This document shows positions 24,469 through 35,937 of a stretch of 64,000 bases of DNA, piece by piece. The first letter of the stretch is position 1; each line of letters opens with the position of its first letter. A program made the position numbers and the translations under genes. The notes under the pieces were generated by a model. That model made no database searches and was not told the DNA's origin. It saw only the letters and a program-made list of their open reading frames with translations. The stretch is taken from NCBI GenBank assembly GCA_030407005.1, contig JAUDYN010000001.1, forward strand, positions 744,001 to 808,000, read 5' to 3'. Source of the DNA: Desarmillaria ectypa (lineage: Eukaryota; Basidiomycota; Agaricomycetes; Agaricales; Physalacriaceae).

Positions 24469-25345
24469 CTGCTAGAGTATATTCTTTGAGCCGACACCGT
24501 GTACGAGAACCTGCCTTAATTTATTGTATTAAACACTGATGCTAAATGTCGCGACCTTGTATGCTGATATGGCACGTGTAAGAATCCGTACACAGAATTA
24601 CTTCTTATCAACTCTAAGCGAAGTGTGAAAAAAAAACATGAATTTTGAACCAAATGGTAGCAGCTTGAGGACGACTGATATTTACAGCTATGGCCTTGAC
24701 ACCAGTCCAAGATCGAACGGCTGGCTCAACTCATCCGCCTTTTACAGCAAGATATCAAGGTTCTCATTGTCGTCGCATATCGGGATGGTTCTGTTGCACA
24801 AGATACATGGACACCGTCTAGGTCATTGACCAGAGAAGCGAGATGAGTTTTGAGTCTTGGAATCAGGATAAGTAGTATCTGGACGGCGACTTGCAGATTG
24901 TATCGGGAACAATGTAGAAGGTGCACATAATACAGTTAACGTCCATGGTAAGATTATACCGTCACGACGATCTGCTTGCTCAAGATCAGAAAACGCTTGA
25001 AAGAATGCAAAAGAATCACTTACAACAACTCTGCTTCCCTTCATAGGCGCATATACCCCGCCTCCGTGTCTCCTTATCCCTCGAACGGGAAATACTCATA
25101 TCCAACCTCATCAAAGAACCGAATCTGATCGAACAAAGCGGCCGCTATACTGTGCACGGGCGCATCGCCCCATTATCTATAGTAGTAAAACGCACCCTGG
25201 GACTTGAAGAAGTCGAGAAATGCCGTGTACGTGACCCTCGCCAACAATTCATATCTGTGATTTTAAAATCGCTCCAGACTGTCAAAGTGAAGGGTGGAAA
25301 TGAGTGGAGAGAAAAGTTTGGGAAATGAGCTCTCAATAGCATGGA
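24469..25345. other. Gap with a damaged coding-like stretch (about 25040-25330)
   Basis: The minus strand of 25040-25250 reads like protein with three stops in one frame: 'RVTYTAFLDFFKSQGAFYYY', a stop, 'WGDAPVHSIAAALF', 'IRFFDEVGYEYFPFE', a stop, 'DTEAGYM', and another stop. The plus strand of the same stretch is open without stops, but its translation resembles nothing I know. I favour a decayed minus-strand gene of a family I do not recognise, lying 3' of the kinase-like relic. The rest of the gap (24469-25039) includes the match to 21600-21720 and no gene. Confidence 0.3.
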
Positions 25346-26290
25346 TTATATGTCGTTCGAGAGGAAATTGAACGCAGCAAATAAAGCGGGAAAATAATGA
25401 TAAGAAGGCATGTTCTGCTCCTCTATACACTCAAAAAAATCGCGGCTCGTAGCACTGACCCTGCTGACAATGGTACAACCCCGACTGTCCAAAGTCGAAG
25501 AATTTGAATCCTTCAGAGGTTTGCACCACGTTTCGTGGTTCAAGATCACTATGCAAGAAACCTAATCGAGCTGAATGTTAGCCTGAAACCGCGTGAGTGC
25601 TTTGTTCGGATCGGGATGCACAAGGGGTGCTCTGGAAAGTTCGAATGCAGGTGATAAAAGTAATATATGCACATGTCCCGGGTGGGGCGCATCCGTAGAC
25701 CGGACTAAAAAAGATATGTAAAATGTCTGTCGAGCCTAGCGATGATGGGTATCTCACTTAGCTGTGCGGCAATTGCAATGAAGCCGCCGAAAAAAAGCCG
25801 TACTCTACGCGAAAAGTAATCATCTGTAATGCAAGCTACGTTGTGTAAGATGGCGACATGGTACAACACTCGATGGAGACTAACATTGACGGCGATAGCG
25901 GCGGTACCTTCTTGCATCCTAGCGGCATTGAGACGGATCGTCCGGATAAGCTCCTCTGCCTTCGAAAGTAATACCGAGAATGCCTTATCCTCGTCAGAGC
26001 AGGTTGGGACATGCTCAATGCCTTCGGTTTCTTGGACGAGTATAATAGTAAAGCCACCCTTCTGTGAATAGTGGAGCATTCTGACAGATATACGGAACAG
26101 ATTGAATCTTCCACCGAGATCGGCAGCGTCGGCGATGGCGCAAACGACAGGTTCTATCATTGTGGTAGCATATTGGTCATACAGACTCACGCTGTTTTCG
26201 TCCTCGAGTTCCAATATTCGATATTCGCATACTGCGAAGGGTCTGTAGCATCGAATGACAAGACATATAACAGATATTGACGTCAATGAC
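25346..26290 (-). pseudogene. Protein-kinase-like relic, copy C
   Basis: Reading down the minus strand: 'GGFTIILVQETEGIEHVP' (about 26010-26060) resembles the N-lobe/hinge of kinase-like proteins. Next comes a helical segment with 'AEELIRTIRLNA'. After a broken stretch, 'LHSDLEPRNVVQTSEGFKFF' followed by DFG appears at 25488-25556. HxD, the loop Asn and DFG are intact here, unlike copy B. The frame from the N-lobe part to the loop is interrupted by stops and a shift between about 25570 and 25830 that I cannot splice out convincingly. The substrate is unknown. Called a relic, but a re-spliced gene remains possible because the catalytic residues are present. Confidence 0.5.
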
Positions 26291-26719
26291 CGTTGAAGTG
26301 ATAAAATCTGTCACGGTGAATCTAGTGAGCCAGACTAGTCGGCTGAGGATCAGTTGATCCCCAGGGGCAGTCAAGATATTATGGGCGGTATCAAGGTGGT
26401 ATAGACCCCCGTTGTCGTCCTCGTCGACAGATCTGGACCTAGATGAAGTGGGTTCCAAGGAACGTCAAGAACCCTTGAACGTTATAACGGTTGTATAACG
26501 GTCAAGTACCTTATTCTTTTTATGGTCCAATAATGGATAAGATCCTTCCACCCACCATGCCAGGGCGCATTTGTAGTCGATACTGACGAGTTTGTCTCCA
26601 GCACTGGTCGCTCGGGAAATCAAGCCAAGAATTCTTGTAGATTGGCGGAATACATGGTTATGGTAGTTACTGTTTCGGATTTCTATTTCGGTACATGGCA
26701 TGTTGCTTTCCCACGCTTG

Positions 26720-27010
26720 CATTTCCTTCGACGAGCTCTGGCCCAGTTCTACGTAAGTTCTACGTCTCCTTGACCGCTCTTCCCTTGGAATACAACTGTA
26801 GGGGGATACTCGGAAGATATGACGCGGAAATAGTTCGGTGCACAGAGAAGGGTACAGAGATTACCACCTGTAGTCCACATCAATTCCGCATTCCGAGCGG
26901 TGGGACTTCTTCCGACCAACAAAATCACCGTCGGACACTGAAAGATCAGGAAGATTCTTGATGACGGGAAAATCTAGGATATAAGACGTTGTTTTCAATG
27001 CACCTGTTAG
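26720..27010 (-). pseudogene. Relic of the MFS transporter 5' end, copy C
   Basis: This aligns with 9975-10290 and with copy B (22070-22470): 'ctctggcccagttctacg', 'caccaacaaaatcacc' style words in the same order. A short internal duplication ('agttctacgt' twice at 26750-26762) is specific to this copy. It represents MFS exon 1 plus its upstream flank only. Confidence 0.6.
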
Positions 27011-27660
27011 ATAAGAGAAGCTGGGTGCCGGACGCAACAATTGTATAGCATGGTGAATCATAAATCCACTATGATCTTCTTTCTTCTCACAGTTTATTCT
27101 GGGGGTACCCATAAATTTCGCAGAGGTAGTTTCAATATCAAATTGATATTAACGCTCCAGTTTCTCTTTCGCTTTCACTTGGTTTCGAGATTTCTCCTGA
27201 ATCGATGGAACGGAATGATGATCAATTTGGTGGGTTAATGCGCTGACCACTGATGAACATGGTTGGGATTAGAGCAGTTGGACTGCCTTTCAGGTCCGTT
27301 CCTGTGATGTGATACTGACTCGCCTTGGGTATTCGACCGCCTACTTTCAAGTCTCGCCTATTTTCCGATGACGGGAGAAGCCAGGGCATAAGAAGATGTC
27401 TTCGATGCCCCTGTAGGACAACTACTAGATGTCGGAGACACTTCATGTTCCTTCTACAGTCTATTCCGTGGGTAGTTTCGATACCGACCTTCAACATGCC
27501 AGTATATCTTCTGCTTTAACTCGGTAGATCAATGCACTGGCCACTGATGGACATGGCTGAAACTGCCATTCAGCTCAGTTGCCATGGTATAATGCTGACC
27601 GACCTTGGGTATTCGCCGAGCGCCTTCTTTCAAGTCTCTCACGATGATTGTCAGTAATAT
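27000..27660 (+). repeat. Internal duplication in the upstream region of DUF6534 copy C
   Basis: The upstream block is present one and a half to two times. 'gatgacggga' is followed by 'gcacctgttag'-like and 'agtttattc'-like words near 26960-27100, and again near 27365-27470. 'accactgatg' is followed by 'cttgggtattcg' near 27245-27340 and again near 27540-27620. Copies A and B have one set. The repeat period is about 300-380 bp. Confidence 0.6.
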
Positions 27661-27718
27661 TAATATATATACAGCTCATTCCCCTTCAGGACTGACAAAA
27701 CGACCTCCCAGGTACAAC

Positions 27719-29018
27719 ATGCAGCCCGTCCCCGCAGGTTATCCCATACAGAGAGTGTAAGTTATCATCGTGGATTCAAAAAGTGGTATGTACTGAACTA
27801 CCTTATTCCAGGTCTGGGCCTGTGGTTTGTCAAATTGTACGTTTAGTCTATTCAATCCCTAACACAGTAATTCAGATCGTTGCCTGTCTCTTGCACTGGG
27901 GACTCTTCGGGACCCTTTCTGTGCAACTTTGCGCGTCGCTCATTCACCAATGATATTGTTTCTAATTCATTCCCATTAGATCTGTACTATCTGGCATTTC
28001 CGAATGACAGAAAAATTATAAAATATCTTGTCTATGGCATCTACATTGTCGAGCTTGTTCAGATGGTGCTCGTCACCCATGACGCCTTTGCCATGTTCGG
28101 TTATGGCTTTGGGAATGTCGAAGCCGTCACCGACATACATTTTGATTGGCTCACCGTTCCCATCATGAGCGGTGCCGGTGCGTGCAGCATTTTCTGGCCG
28201 TTTTCTGTTATTTATCATGACTACAGCTGCTTGTGTTGGACAGGTCTTCTATGCGTACCGAATCTTCATATTGTCAAAGTCACGAATCGTCCCGATATTC
28301 GTCACCTGTGTTCGTTGCCGTGCTTTTTCTCCGTGACAGTCTAGTTCATCTATATTTACAGGTTTCCTTGACCAGCTCTGTGGCAGCTATAATTACAGGG
28401 GTCTACTCTTTACAAGGAGGTAGCATTATTGAACTCGATAAGAGGAAAATTTACATCGCGGTCGGGGTAAATAACTGGCTAGGTATCCCATGTTCACCGC
28501 GCTGATCCATGCATAGATTTGGTGCGGCGCCTCCGCCCTGTGTGATACCATCATCGCTGTCTGTATGACCTACTACGTGAGCTCTTTCTCTTTTTCAGTT
28601 ATCTTCATTGACATTGATTCTATTTTATAGCTTATGCGCAGCGATACTGGTTTCCGTCGTACCCGAATGCTTGTTACGAAACTAATTCGTCTTACGATTG
28701 AAACGGGAACTGTAACATGTATTTACTCCATGCCATCCACACTCGTCATGAGATTAACACCATCTATATTTAGCTATTGTCGCTCTGCTCAACCTTATCC
28801 TTTTCTTTGCATTCCCCCATCAGACTTTCTACACGACACCCGCCCTACTGATGCCCAAGTTGTATGCTAATACTGTTTACATGGTGCTGAATTCACGAAT
28901 CAGAATTATCGGTGGGCGTGATACCTACACGTCTACAACGGATATGAGCATCACGACTACTGCCTTACAGGATACTAGTTTCCAATCAAAAGAAGGTATA
29001 CAGCGAACAGAGGGATAG
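27719..29018 (+). pseudogene. DUF6534 membrane protein, copy C, degenerating
   Basis: The same start ('MQPVPAGYPIQRV') and exon plan as copies A and B. Core pieces 'LYYLAFPNDRKIIKYLVYGI', 'THDAFAMFGYGFGNVEAV' and 'TGFRRTRMLVTKLIRLTIET' are clear. Defects: the donor after 'SVQL' is GC instead of GT (A and B have GT at the same site), and that intron region is shortened. The polar tail ends early at a TAG (29016-29018) about 35 codons before the copy A stop. A 16-C run interrupts the former 3' region. The intron matching 11889-11936 is 49 nt instead of 48, so it must be spliced for the frame to hold. A shortened protein could still be made if the GC donor is used. Confidence 0.7.
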
Positions 29019-29113
29019 GCACCAGTGGTCACGGTAATTAAAGAGGTATTGAACGATGGTTATGAAATGGAATGAATGTCAGTTGTCGTGATTCATGCGC
29101 TTTAATAGACTGA

Positions 29114-29129
29114 CCCCCCCCCCCCCCCC
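29114..29129. repeat. Poly-C homopolymer, 16 C
   Basis: A pure C run at the place where copies A and B have 'ctccccaagga' / 'ccccctaagga'-like sequence, so it grew from a short C tract in the 3' region of DUF6534 copy C. Its length may be uncertain in assembly. Confidence 0.8.
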
Positions 29130-29350
29130 AAGGACAAACCACAGGACAAAAGTACAAAGTAGCACCACGTAAATGTTAGGTTACATCTCTGGAACCTACC
29201 CTGTACGGAAATCTGCCCTTGTGCTAACTTTTATGAACGGACTTGTTATATACCCCGCTTGGCTTATATGGACATGTAGAGGATTGATTTCTGCCCGACT
29301 TCATATACGGACTCTATGACGATGTTTACTCAAAGAGCGATGCTCATGCC

Positions 29351-29610
29351 CGAGAAGTGAAGATCATCGATGAGGTATTTGAAAGAAAAGATCAAGATGG
29401 GTATTGTTCCCGCAAAGGCGAATGAAGTGGTGGGCCATCGCGGGGCGTGGCATATCCGAGTCCTGTGTGACCGGGGCGGAGCTCTTAGGACCATTATACT
29501 TAATAATTTTTTCAAATATAATCATCAATGTTACACAAGAACCCATCACGGCACCGGCGACATGTTGGCTTATAACATGGGCAGATCGTAGAAAGGAGAC
29601 TAGTAGTTAA
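29351..29610 (-). other. Coding-like stretch with one hydrophobic segment, unassigned
   Basis: One minus-strand frame is open here. It reads 'HVAGAVMGSCVTLMIIFEKI', then a polar tail 'KYNGPKSSAPVTQDSDMP', ending in TGA. It could be the 3' exon of a small membrane protein or a relic. I recognise no family, and no upstream exon could be linked with confidence through 29610-29860, where only broken frames occur. Confidence 0.3.
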
Positions 29611-29859
29611 TAAACACATAACTTGAAGATGTCTTATTGAAATGAGTTGCTCGTGAATGAGACACAAAGGCACGGTTACGATTCTGTCCATCATAGTGGT
29701 TGTCGAAGACATCGACGAGTTGGAGGAAGATGAGCATTGAGGACAAGTTTGATGACCCCGTTGTTGATGCCCCGAATGGTGACGCCTCTGGAGTCGGTAG
29801 CTGACGCTGCAGGAAAGTAAGAGGTAGAAGCAGGAGTGTAATAAGAACACTCACGCAAA

Positions 29860-31140
29860 TGAAGGGGATCATATAAGGGAGGGCATTGACGTGGGAAAAA
29901 TTGAGACATTGACAACACGGACATTGACTGCAAAGTTCTCAGTATACAGTAGGATTAAGAAAAGCAAAGCGGTGCTTATAAGTTCCGTATACCAAGCAGT
30001 ACTTATCGACGACACCACCCAGGCTTTGAGTAACATGCCTATGCTTCCCAAGAGGTGGTAATCCGTGTACATCCATCCACGTATTGAGAACATTGTCAGA
30101 GCTGACGCTCGTTCAAGGTCCGAGGTACTGCGCGATGGAGTCTGCAGCAGCGATGTTCCGAATGAGCTTGGACGCAGCACGGAGAATGTGCCTATCAGCC
30201 CAGTAAGAGAAATATCAGGATCGATGAACGGTTGGTCAAACGCGCTGGTGGAGTCGAGGGTGATCTGGCCGCGACTGAGGGGGTGCTGGAGGCAGCTCGG
30301 ATGGTGTTGGCGGTGTTGACCGAGGGGAGGATCTCGACTTGGGGGACCGAGGAAAGGTAGTAAGTTTGGGTGATCAGACCAAAGGTGACCTTGTGGTCTG
30401 CCAGGATCGTCCAGTCCATTGGAAGGATGCAGGCTTCCAAGGTAGTATACTCCTTCCGAATGGTCGAAATCCAGGTTGTCATGTTGTCGCCCACAAGAGT
30501 GGCTCGGTTGATGTCATTGCCGATGTGATCTTAGACGTTTTGGCAGACTCCGGAGAGGTTGAGGACGAGAGAGCAAAGGACGGCGATGCTGGAGAGGATG
30601 TGGGGGAACTGACGATGCCGCCAGATTTGGGGGAAAGGTCCGTTTGAAGAGTGAACTTATTTTTTCACGGTAATCTGTGTTCGCTATCGCTCTCGTTCTC
30701 CTGCCAGACGACGCTCTTGACCTTGATATCGCTGCTGGACGTGTTTCAGTTGACGCGAGCAACAGTGGCGTTAGGGAGAATGTGCAGGTTTGGTCTTGAC
30801 GGCAGAGGATCGACACGAGTAAGACCGGGTCCAGTTCGTCATGTTGATAGCCAGCATGGATACGAACGCACCCCAGTTTTCTCCGCCGTGAGGATATTGT
30901 TGGGATTTGATGCCAGGTGTTAGGCAGGATGACATCCAGTTTCCGTTGAATCCGAGTAGACTGGATAGGATAAGAAAATATGTTGGGAAGGACGGACATA
31001 CACTGCTGGATACAAGGAATGGAATGGTCTACTGGTACCGTGGATGCTGGTGTCATATGTGATATCGTTGGCATTCTCAGCCTCGGATGTAGTAAACGTT
31101 TCGGTTGTTTTCATGACCTGGAGAAAATGAATAGAGGAAT
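29860..31140 (-). pseudogene. GMC oxidoreductase (aryl-alcohol/glucose oxidase type), wrecked
   Basis: Pieces of a glucose-methanol-choline flavoenzyme appear in order down the minus strand but in changing frames. They are 'ANDITYDTSIHGTS', 'GGENWGAFVSMLAINMTNWT' with 'RSYS', 'DPLPSRPNLHILPNATVARV' (~30770-30830), 'NTSSSDIKVKSVVWQ', 'LQHPLSRGQITLDS' (~30270), 'YTDYHLLGSIGML' (the region of the catalytic His in the family) and 'VRVVNVSIFPTSMPSL' near 29870-29890. A frameshift follows 'RSYS', and a TGA replaces the Trp expected after 'ATVARVN'. More shifts lie between 30500 and 30650. Such enzymes in wood- and litter-associated fungi oxidise alcohols or sugars and supply peroxide. The N-terminal FAD-binding GxGxxG part is not found. 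Confidence 0.75.
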
Positions 31141-31439
31141 ACAGACAAAAGCGAAGTAACACACATTGTAAAAATTATCCTAGTTCTAGTAGTCCTAGCT
31201 ATTTGTCGAACCCATGGTGGGAGACAACAAAGTTCAATGAAACCGGTTAACGCCGTCAGATGCCGTGCCGAAGGCGTGAGCCGAGTGACCATGTATATAG
31301 CTTTCAGACTCGTCCATTCCTGATCACCCTTGATGACATTGTCTGGGTCGATTACACCTCTCCCTTACCGTCGTCTCTTATTATTGGCCTTGTATTATTT
31401 ACAGTATCTTTTTCTGCCAAGGTGACACTATGCCAACCT

Positions 31440-33650
31440 TACATTTTGTGTATCTTTACTTGCAAGAAATAGTGCCATATCTCAGTTTGCCAACATCATT
31501 AAAGTTAGTGCTGAGCACTTGCTCATGGAATCACTCACCAAAGGCTGCCTTCTTCATGGCTTTTACAATGAGCTCCTGATTCCTCAGACACTTGTGAAGT
31601 TCATGTCAAAGTCTTCTAAGCTTTCCATTTACAAGGCTTAGTTGAATCTGCCTGTCCCTGCACATCATTGAAGAGGCTGGTTGTGGGCACTTGTGGAATA
31701 GTGTGCAGACTAGCATGATGACACTCTAACCCTCACACACAATCACACAAACTACACAATATACAATCACTCTTGTAAGTTCTAGGAGGAGCAATTATTT
31801 CTAATGCAGCCCAATAGTACTTCAATATTATGTAGAGATTCTTGTATTCTTGCTGTGCTTAATGCAGTAAACTTTTTCAAATAAAATCCTAAGTCTAGAA
31901 ACTTTTACAGAAAGAAAGTTTATTGGTGTGACATAATCCTCAAGATGAATTCAGTTACTTTTATATGATGGGACACTAATCCCAACAAAACAGAGATGAT
32001 ACAAGTGACAACTTTAGTGAGCTTGTTATTCAAACACATAGACTAATCACTGAATTAGCCCACTTGCTATACAATTGTAGGTAAGCATTCTCAAACTGAC
32101 TCAAATAGAGTATCTTGACTCAAGAACACTTCAGAAGTGCATGGAAACAGATTCAGAAACAGAACTCAGAACAGAACAGAACAGAACTCAGATTTCTACT
32201 TCAGAACATATTCCAAACAGACTTATCACACTTAATAGAACAGAAACAGCTTCACTGATTTTGTATTTACTCTGATTAAGTTCTTGAAGTCTTATTCAAA
32301 GTATTTTGTATTTCTCTGAGTAAGCTCATTAATTTTACATTAAGCTCAAAGTCACAAATAGCTCCTAAGTTATAGAATTGCCTTCTACACATGTACCATA
32401 ACTGAGAGGTCCAAAACTTGGCTTCTATCCTACTGTGATTAGTTACTTATATTATTGTGAATTAGAATTACAAATGCCATGCAATTTCCAGACTCCTATA
32501 TGCATAGCCTGCCACCACTATCACTTTACTAAGCATCTGAGTTAGACTGTCCAATTCTAGTTTCATTTCTATAGTGAGCTTGCTAAAGGTAGTTTCAGAC
32601 ACATCTCTCCTAAGTCTGTGGACTTACTGCCTGGTGACTGACAGGCCTAAGTGTCTGGAACTGTTACAATGTCATATGTTTCTCAATGCTTCTTTCTTGG
32701 ATTTATAGAGGCTTTTTGTAAATATGGCAACAAATAAATTCTCAGAATACTAGGATTTGGGTTTACAAATGTTGGCTAAAACTCATTATCAAAGTCTATT
32801 AAAGAGGCTCTGTGCACACCAAGTTAGAAATGTGAAAGTGTAGTAATACTAACACATTTACACTCATACTCACATACACAAACCCTCAGTAAGTTCAGAG
32901 AGAGAGATATAAGCATACAATAACTATATTACTGAAAGAATCCTTGCACATGACAATATATAATAGCACACTAGTGTATAATAATTCTCTAAGTTCAAAT
33001 ACTCTGAATAGAGGGTGAGCAATATATATCACTTGGCCTCAAGACAGGTAATATTTCTTGAATTAACAGACACTCCACAAGAGCATATAACTCTCAAAAG
33101 ATGTCATGTATTAAACTCAAGTGTCCACAATATTTCACAATACACTGAACATGATTTAAAGCCTCATGTTTTAAGCAGAAAACACTTCAAACCTGTTTGT
33201 AGATCCACAGAGTTTTAATCTATGCAATTCAGAGAGACACAAAACACAGAAATATGTTCACAAGCCACAGGATTTGAACTTATGCTATTTAAGAATAAAT
33301 CAATAATCTCAAAGAGTATTGACAAGCCAAAGAGTCTGAACCTCTGTCACTTGCAATAACTCAGGATTCATAGAACTTGTTCCAGCAAAACATGAATATA
33401 CATTCAAGTATCACAATATAATTTTCTTTAGATAGAGCATAATCAATTACTGTCCAGAATCAAACTAATCAGTTACTTACAAGCAAGATGTGCCTCATGA
33501 GCCTTCAAAGTACTTGAAGATAATTTTAAGACCAATAATATTCTCTTGCTCAAAGCTATAAACAAATTTCTTTCATTATTACACTAGTATGCTGGCTTTG
33601 TGTCACAACTATAGAAGTCTGAAGGCTTGCTATCTAACTGTAACTACCAC
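31440..33650. other. AT-rich, CpG-free stretch without recognisable genes
   Basis: Composition changes sharply near 31440: CpG vanishes by eye while TpG and CpA are frequent. No open frame of useful length or family match is present. A short array of 'agaac' units occurs near 32160-32195. I read it as very old, deaminated repeat sequence. Confidence 0.5.
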
Positions 33651-35082
33651 TGATATGCTTGGTAATGGTGAGTGATAAAAGGACTAGTGAATGGCAATAA
33701 ACACTAATAACACTAAATCTCTTACTATTTTATACTTTATCACCAATATATTAAATTTGAGTATTTTGAGTATGATGGAAGCACTCTGCAGACTTCAATA
33801 ATCAAGTACAATTGTCTTAAAGATGTTTTATTCATTACTAGTGAGTTTATACAAAGTACTACTTGTACTAGCAGGGTGGGTAAGACACAATTGGATAAGA
33901 GTGACTTGGTTTGAGCTACTGCGCTCGTTCTGACTGAAATGGCTTCAGGCTGGTGGCACTCTTGGCCCTATACTGCTTCCTACAAGTGATAAACACTTGA
34001 CCAGTCGCACTCTTGGCTGACTAGTGGCGCTCTTGGCCCTATACTGCTTCCTACAAGTGATAAACACTTGACTAGCTGCACTCTTGGCTAACTAGTGGCA
34101 CTCTTGGCCTAAGAATAAACTATAACTCTGAGAACTTTGCTTGAACTAACTTCAAAACACTCCAGACCTTTGCAGGACACAACAGTGACTCTAAGGAGCT
34201 TCAATTTAATGCAATACTATGGGTGACTTAGCGACTATTAATCACTTCATCGAGGTTAAGCACAAAAGCCTTTAATTGGGGACACCAGTTACTACCAGTG
34301 AGGGCTCAACTGCAGGGATGGCTTGCCTGGTCTGCACAAGCACCCATCCCACTACTTATATACTACTGAGGCAGAACTATAAATATCATCTGGGTATAGG
34401 GTATATTGGTAAGGATTTCTTGGCTAGTCACGAATAATGGTGAATAATCACACAATAGTTGGTCTAGTCTGTTTTCTTTTCAAATATTCGGTCTAGAGAC
34501 TCCACAGTTGGTCTTTCCGCACCCTTGGCCCAGCTACATGCCCTAGTAACGTGGTTATATGAATATCCAGATATTGGTACCTGTAACAGCTATCTGATCA
34601 TGATTGAGGGTGCAGTCTGGCTCCACTAGCATCGATCATAAGAGATCTATATTGAAATAGTCAGATCTGGGCTCAAGGTTAATCCATTCCTAATTTATTT
34701 CTAAGTCCTGTTTCAAGATTGCCATGTGACTAGTTATCCTGACTTAGATGTTTATGCCCAGTCTGGGCTGCTAGTGACAGAACTTGATGAGATCTGTGTA
34801 CTCTGCTCCTGGTTTTTGTGTGCTAGTAGCATCCTTCATTTGCTAGTGGCTGTATTTCACTTAGTCCTGCTAGCATTCGAGTTACTAGTCTGGCCGGCTG
34901 ATAGATTTAACCCACTAATGGTGTTGCATCTAAGTTCTGGCTCTACCAGTTGCTTACTGCTTTTAACTATCAGCTCAAAGCCTCAGCTATAGTCCTCTAT
35001 GTATCACTAGTATAGGATAGATGTGCAATAGTATTGTTACAAAATCGCAAAATCTAGGTGTGAATGCATAGACAGCATATCA
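33651..35082 (-). mobile_element. LTR1 (Ty3/Gypsy long terminal repeat), inverted copy
   Basis: The reverse complement matches 57149-58607 at high identity over the whole length. The ends are TGATATGC and GCATATCA, perfect 8-bp inverted termini with TG...CA. The flank at 35083 is a gag fragment of the other family, and the flank at 33650 is not element R internal sequence, so this is not a complete element; solo LTR or rearranged remnant. The immediate flanks ('accac' and 'ctgaa') do not form a target-site duplication. It contains the GCCAAGAGTGC tandem units also present in the other copies. Confidence 0.85.
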
Positions 35083-35539
35083 CTGAATGTTCCTTGCATA
35101 TTCTTCTGCAGGGGTGAGCATGGGTCATTCCAGCTGGAATGTTGTGAGTCTTGCTCATGCTTTGGCTTCATGTGCATCCTCAATGGAGGAGGTGGAGGTA
35201 TTTGGGTCTGTGAAATGGACCTGGGGATGAACAAGTGGAATTTCTGCTCGATCTCTCAGTTAGATAGGGGGTATCCTCTGGGGAAGAACATGGTTGGGGT
35301 GTAGGGATGGGTGGGGAGGAAGTTGCAGTCATTGGGATTGCCTTTTGCAGCAAAGAAGCATGCATGCTTCTTCCTCATACATTAGTACAAGAAGAGCAGT
35401 GAGAAGAATTCAGAGTGTGGCACCCCCAATGGCAGTGCCAAGAGTGATAGTTCGCTGGTTATTTTCATTGTTGTTGTTTGTCATGAATGCTACTTTTACA
35501 GCTAGCATAGAAGGAGCAGGATAGGTACCTTTCAACTAA
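35083..35539 (-). pseudogene. 5' gag fragment of an LTR2-family Gypsy element
   Basis: On the minus strand it follows directly after the LTR2 at 35540-35937. It includes 'SSWNDPCSPLQKNMQGTFS', matching the M element's 'TRWNDPLPPTQQSKNMHGMF'. The fragment ends abruptly at 35083, where LTR1 begins. There is no intact frame. Confidence 0.7.
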
Positions 35540-35937
35540 TGTTAGGATCCTGTCTATACATGTGACTTAGGACATAAGTGTCTTTCTAGGCTGTCTCACA
35601 TTCAGACAATCATCTATTAATGAGAGGTAGACTTTAGTCTTTGGCATAGTGCAGTAGAAGGTATATGAATCTAATTTAGTCAAAAGGTAGAGTACAATGG
35701 TAAAAACTACTCTACTTATATACTGAAAGTACAGCATTTTATTAATAGATGAAATGGTATCATCCATGAGAGAACAGTGTGTAAGTTGGATGGATCATGG
35801 ATGAATAAGAATGAACTAGAGTATGAATCATCAAGAAATGGGGTGATCATCAGTGAATGTGTTGATCCTGTCTGAGATAAGATGTGTGGTGTCATAGATA
35901 TGATAAAATCAGATAAGATAATGGAAAAATCATAACA
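35540..35937 (-). mobile_element. LTR2 copy, minus orientation
   Basis: Ends TGTTA...TAACA. In the element's own orientation it opens with 'tgttatgatttttcc' and a GATAAG-complement run, and has a TATA-like segment further in. It is followed (toward lower coordinates) by 'ttagttgaaag', as in the other LTR2 copies. It abuts a 5'-truncated LTR1 at 35938. Confidence 0.8.

Noticed and set aside
32150..32200. Array of agaac units as a possible CRISPR or satellite
   Set aside because: Only a few 5-bp units with no spacers; a small microsatellite in a CpG-free repeat region.
34726..34992. 88-codon hydrophobic frame antisense to LTR1, also at 57239-57505
   Set aside because: It begins at GTG, not ATG. 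The two copies' few differences include amino-acid changes and the frame has no family match; both copies share it simply because the LTR is shared.
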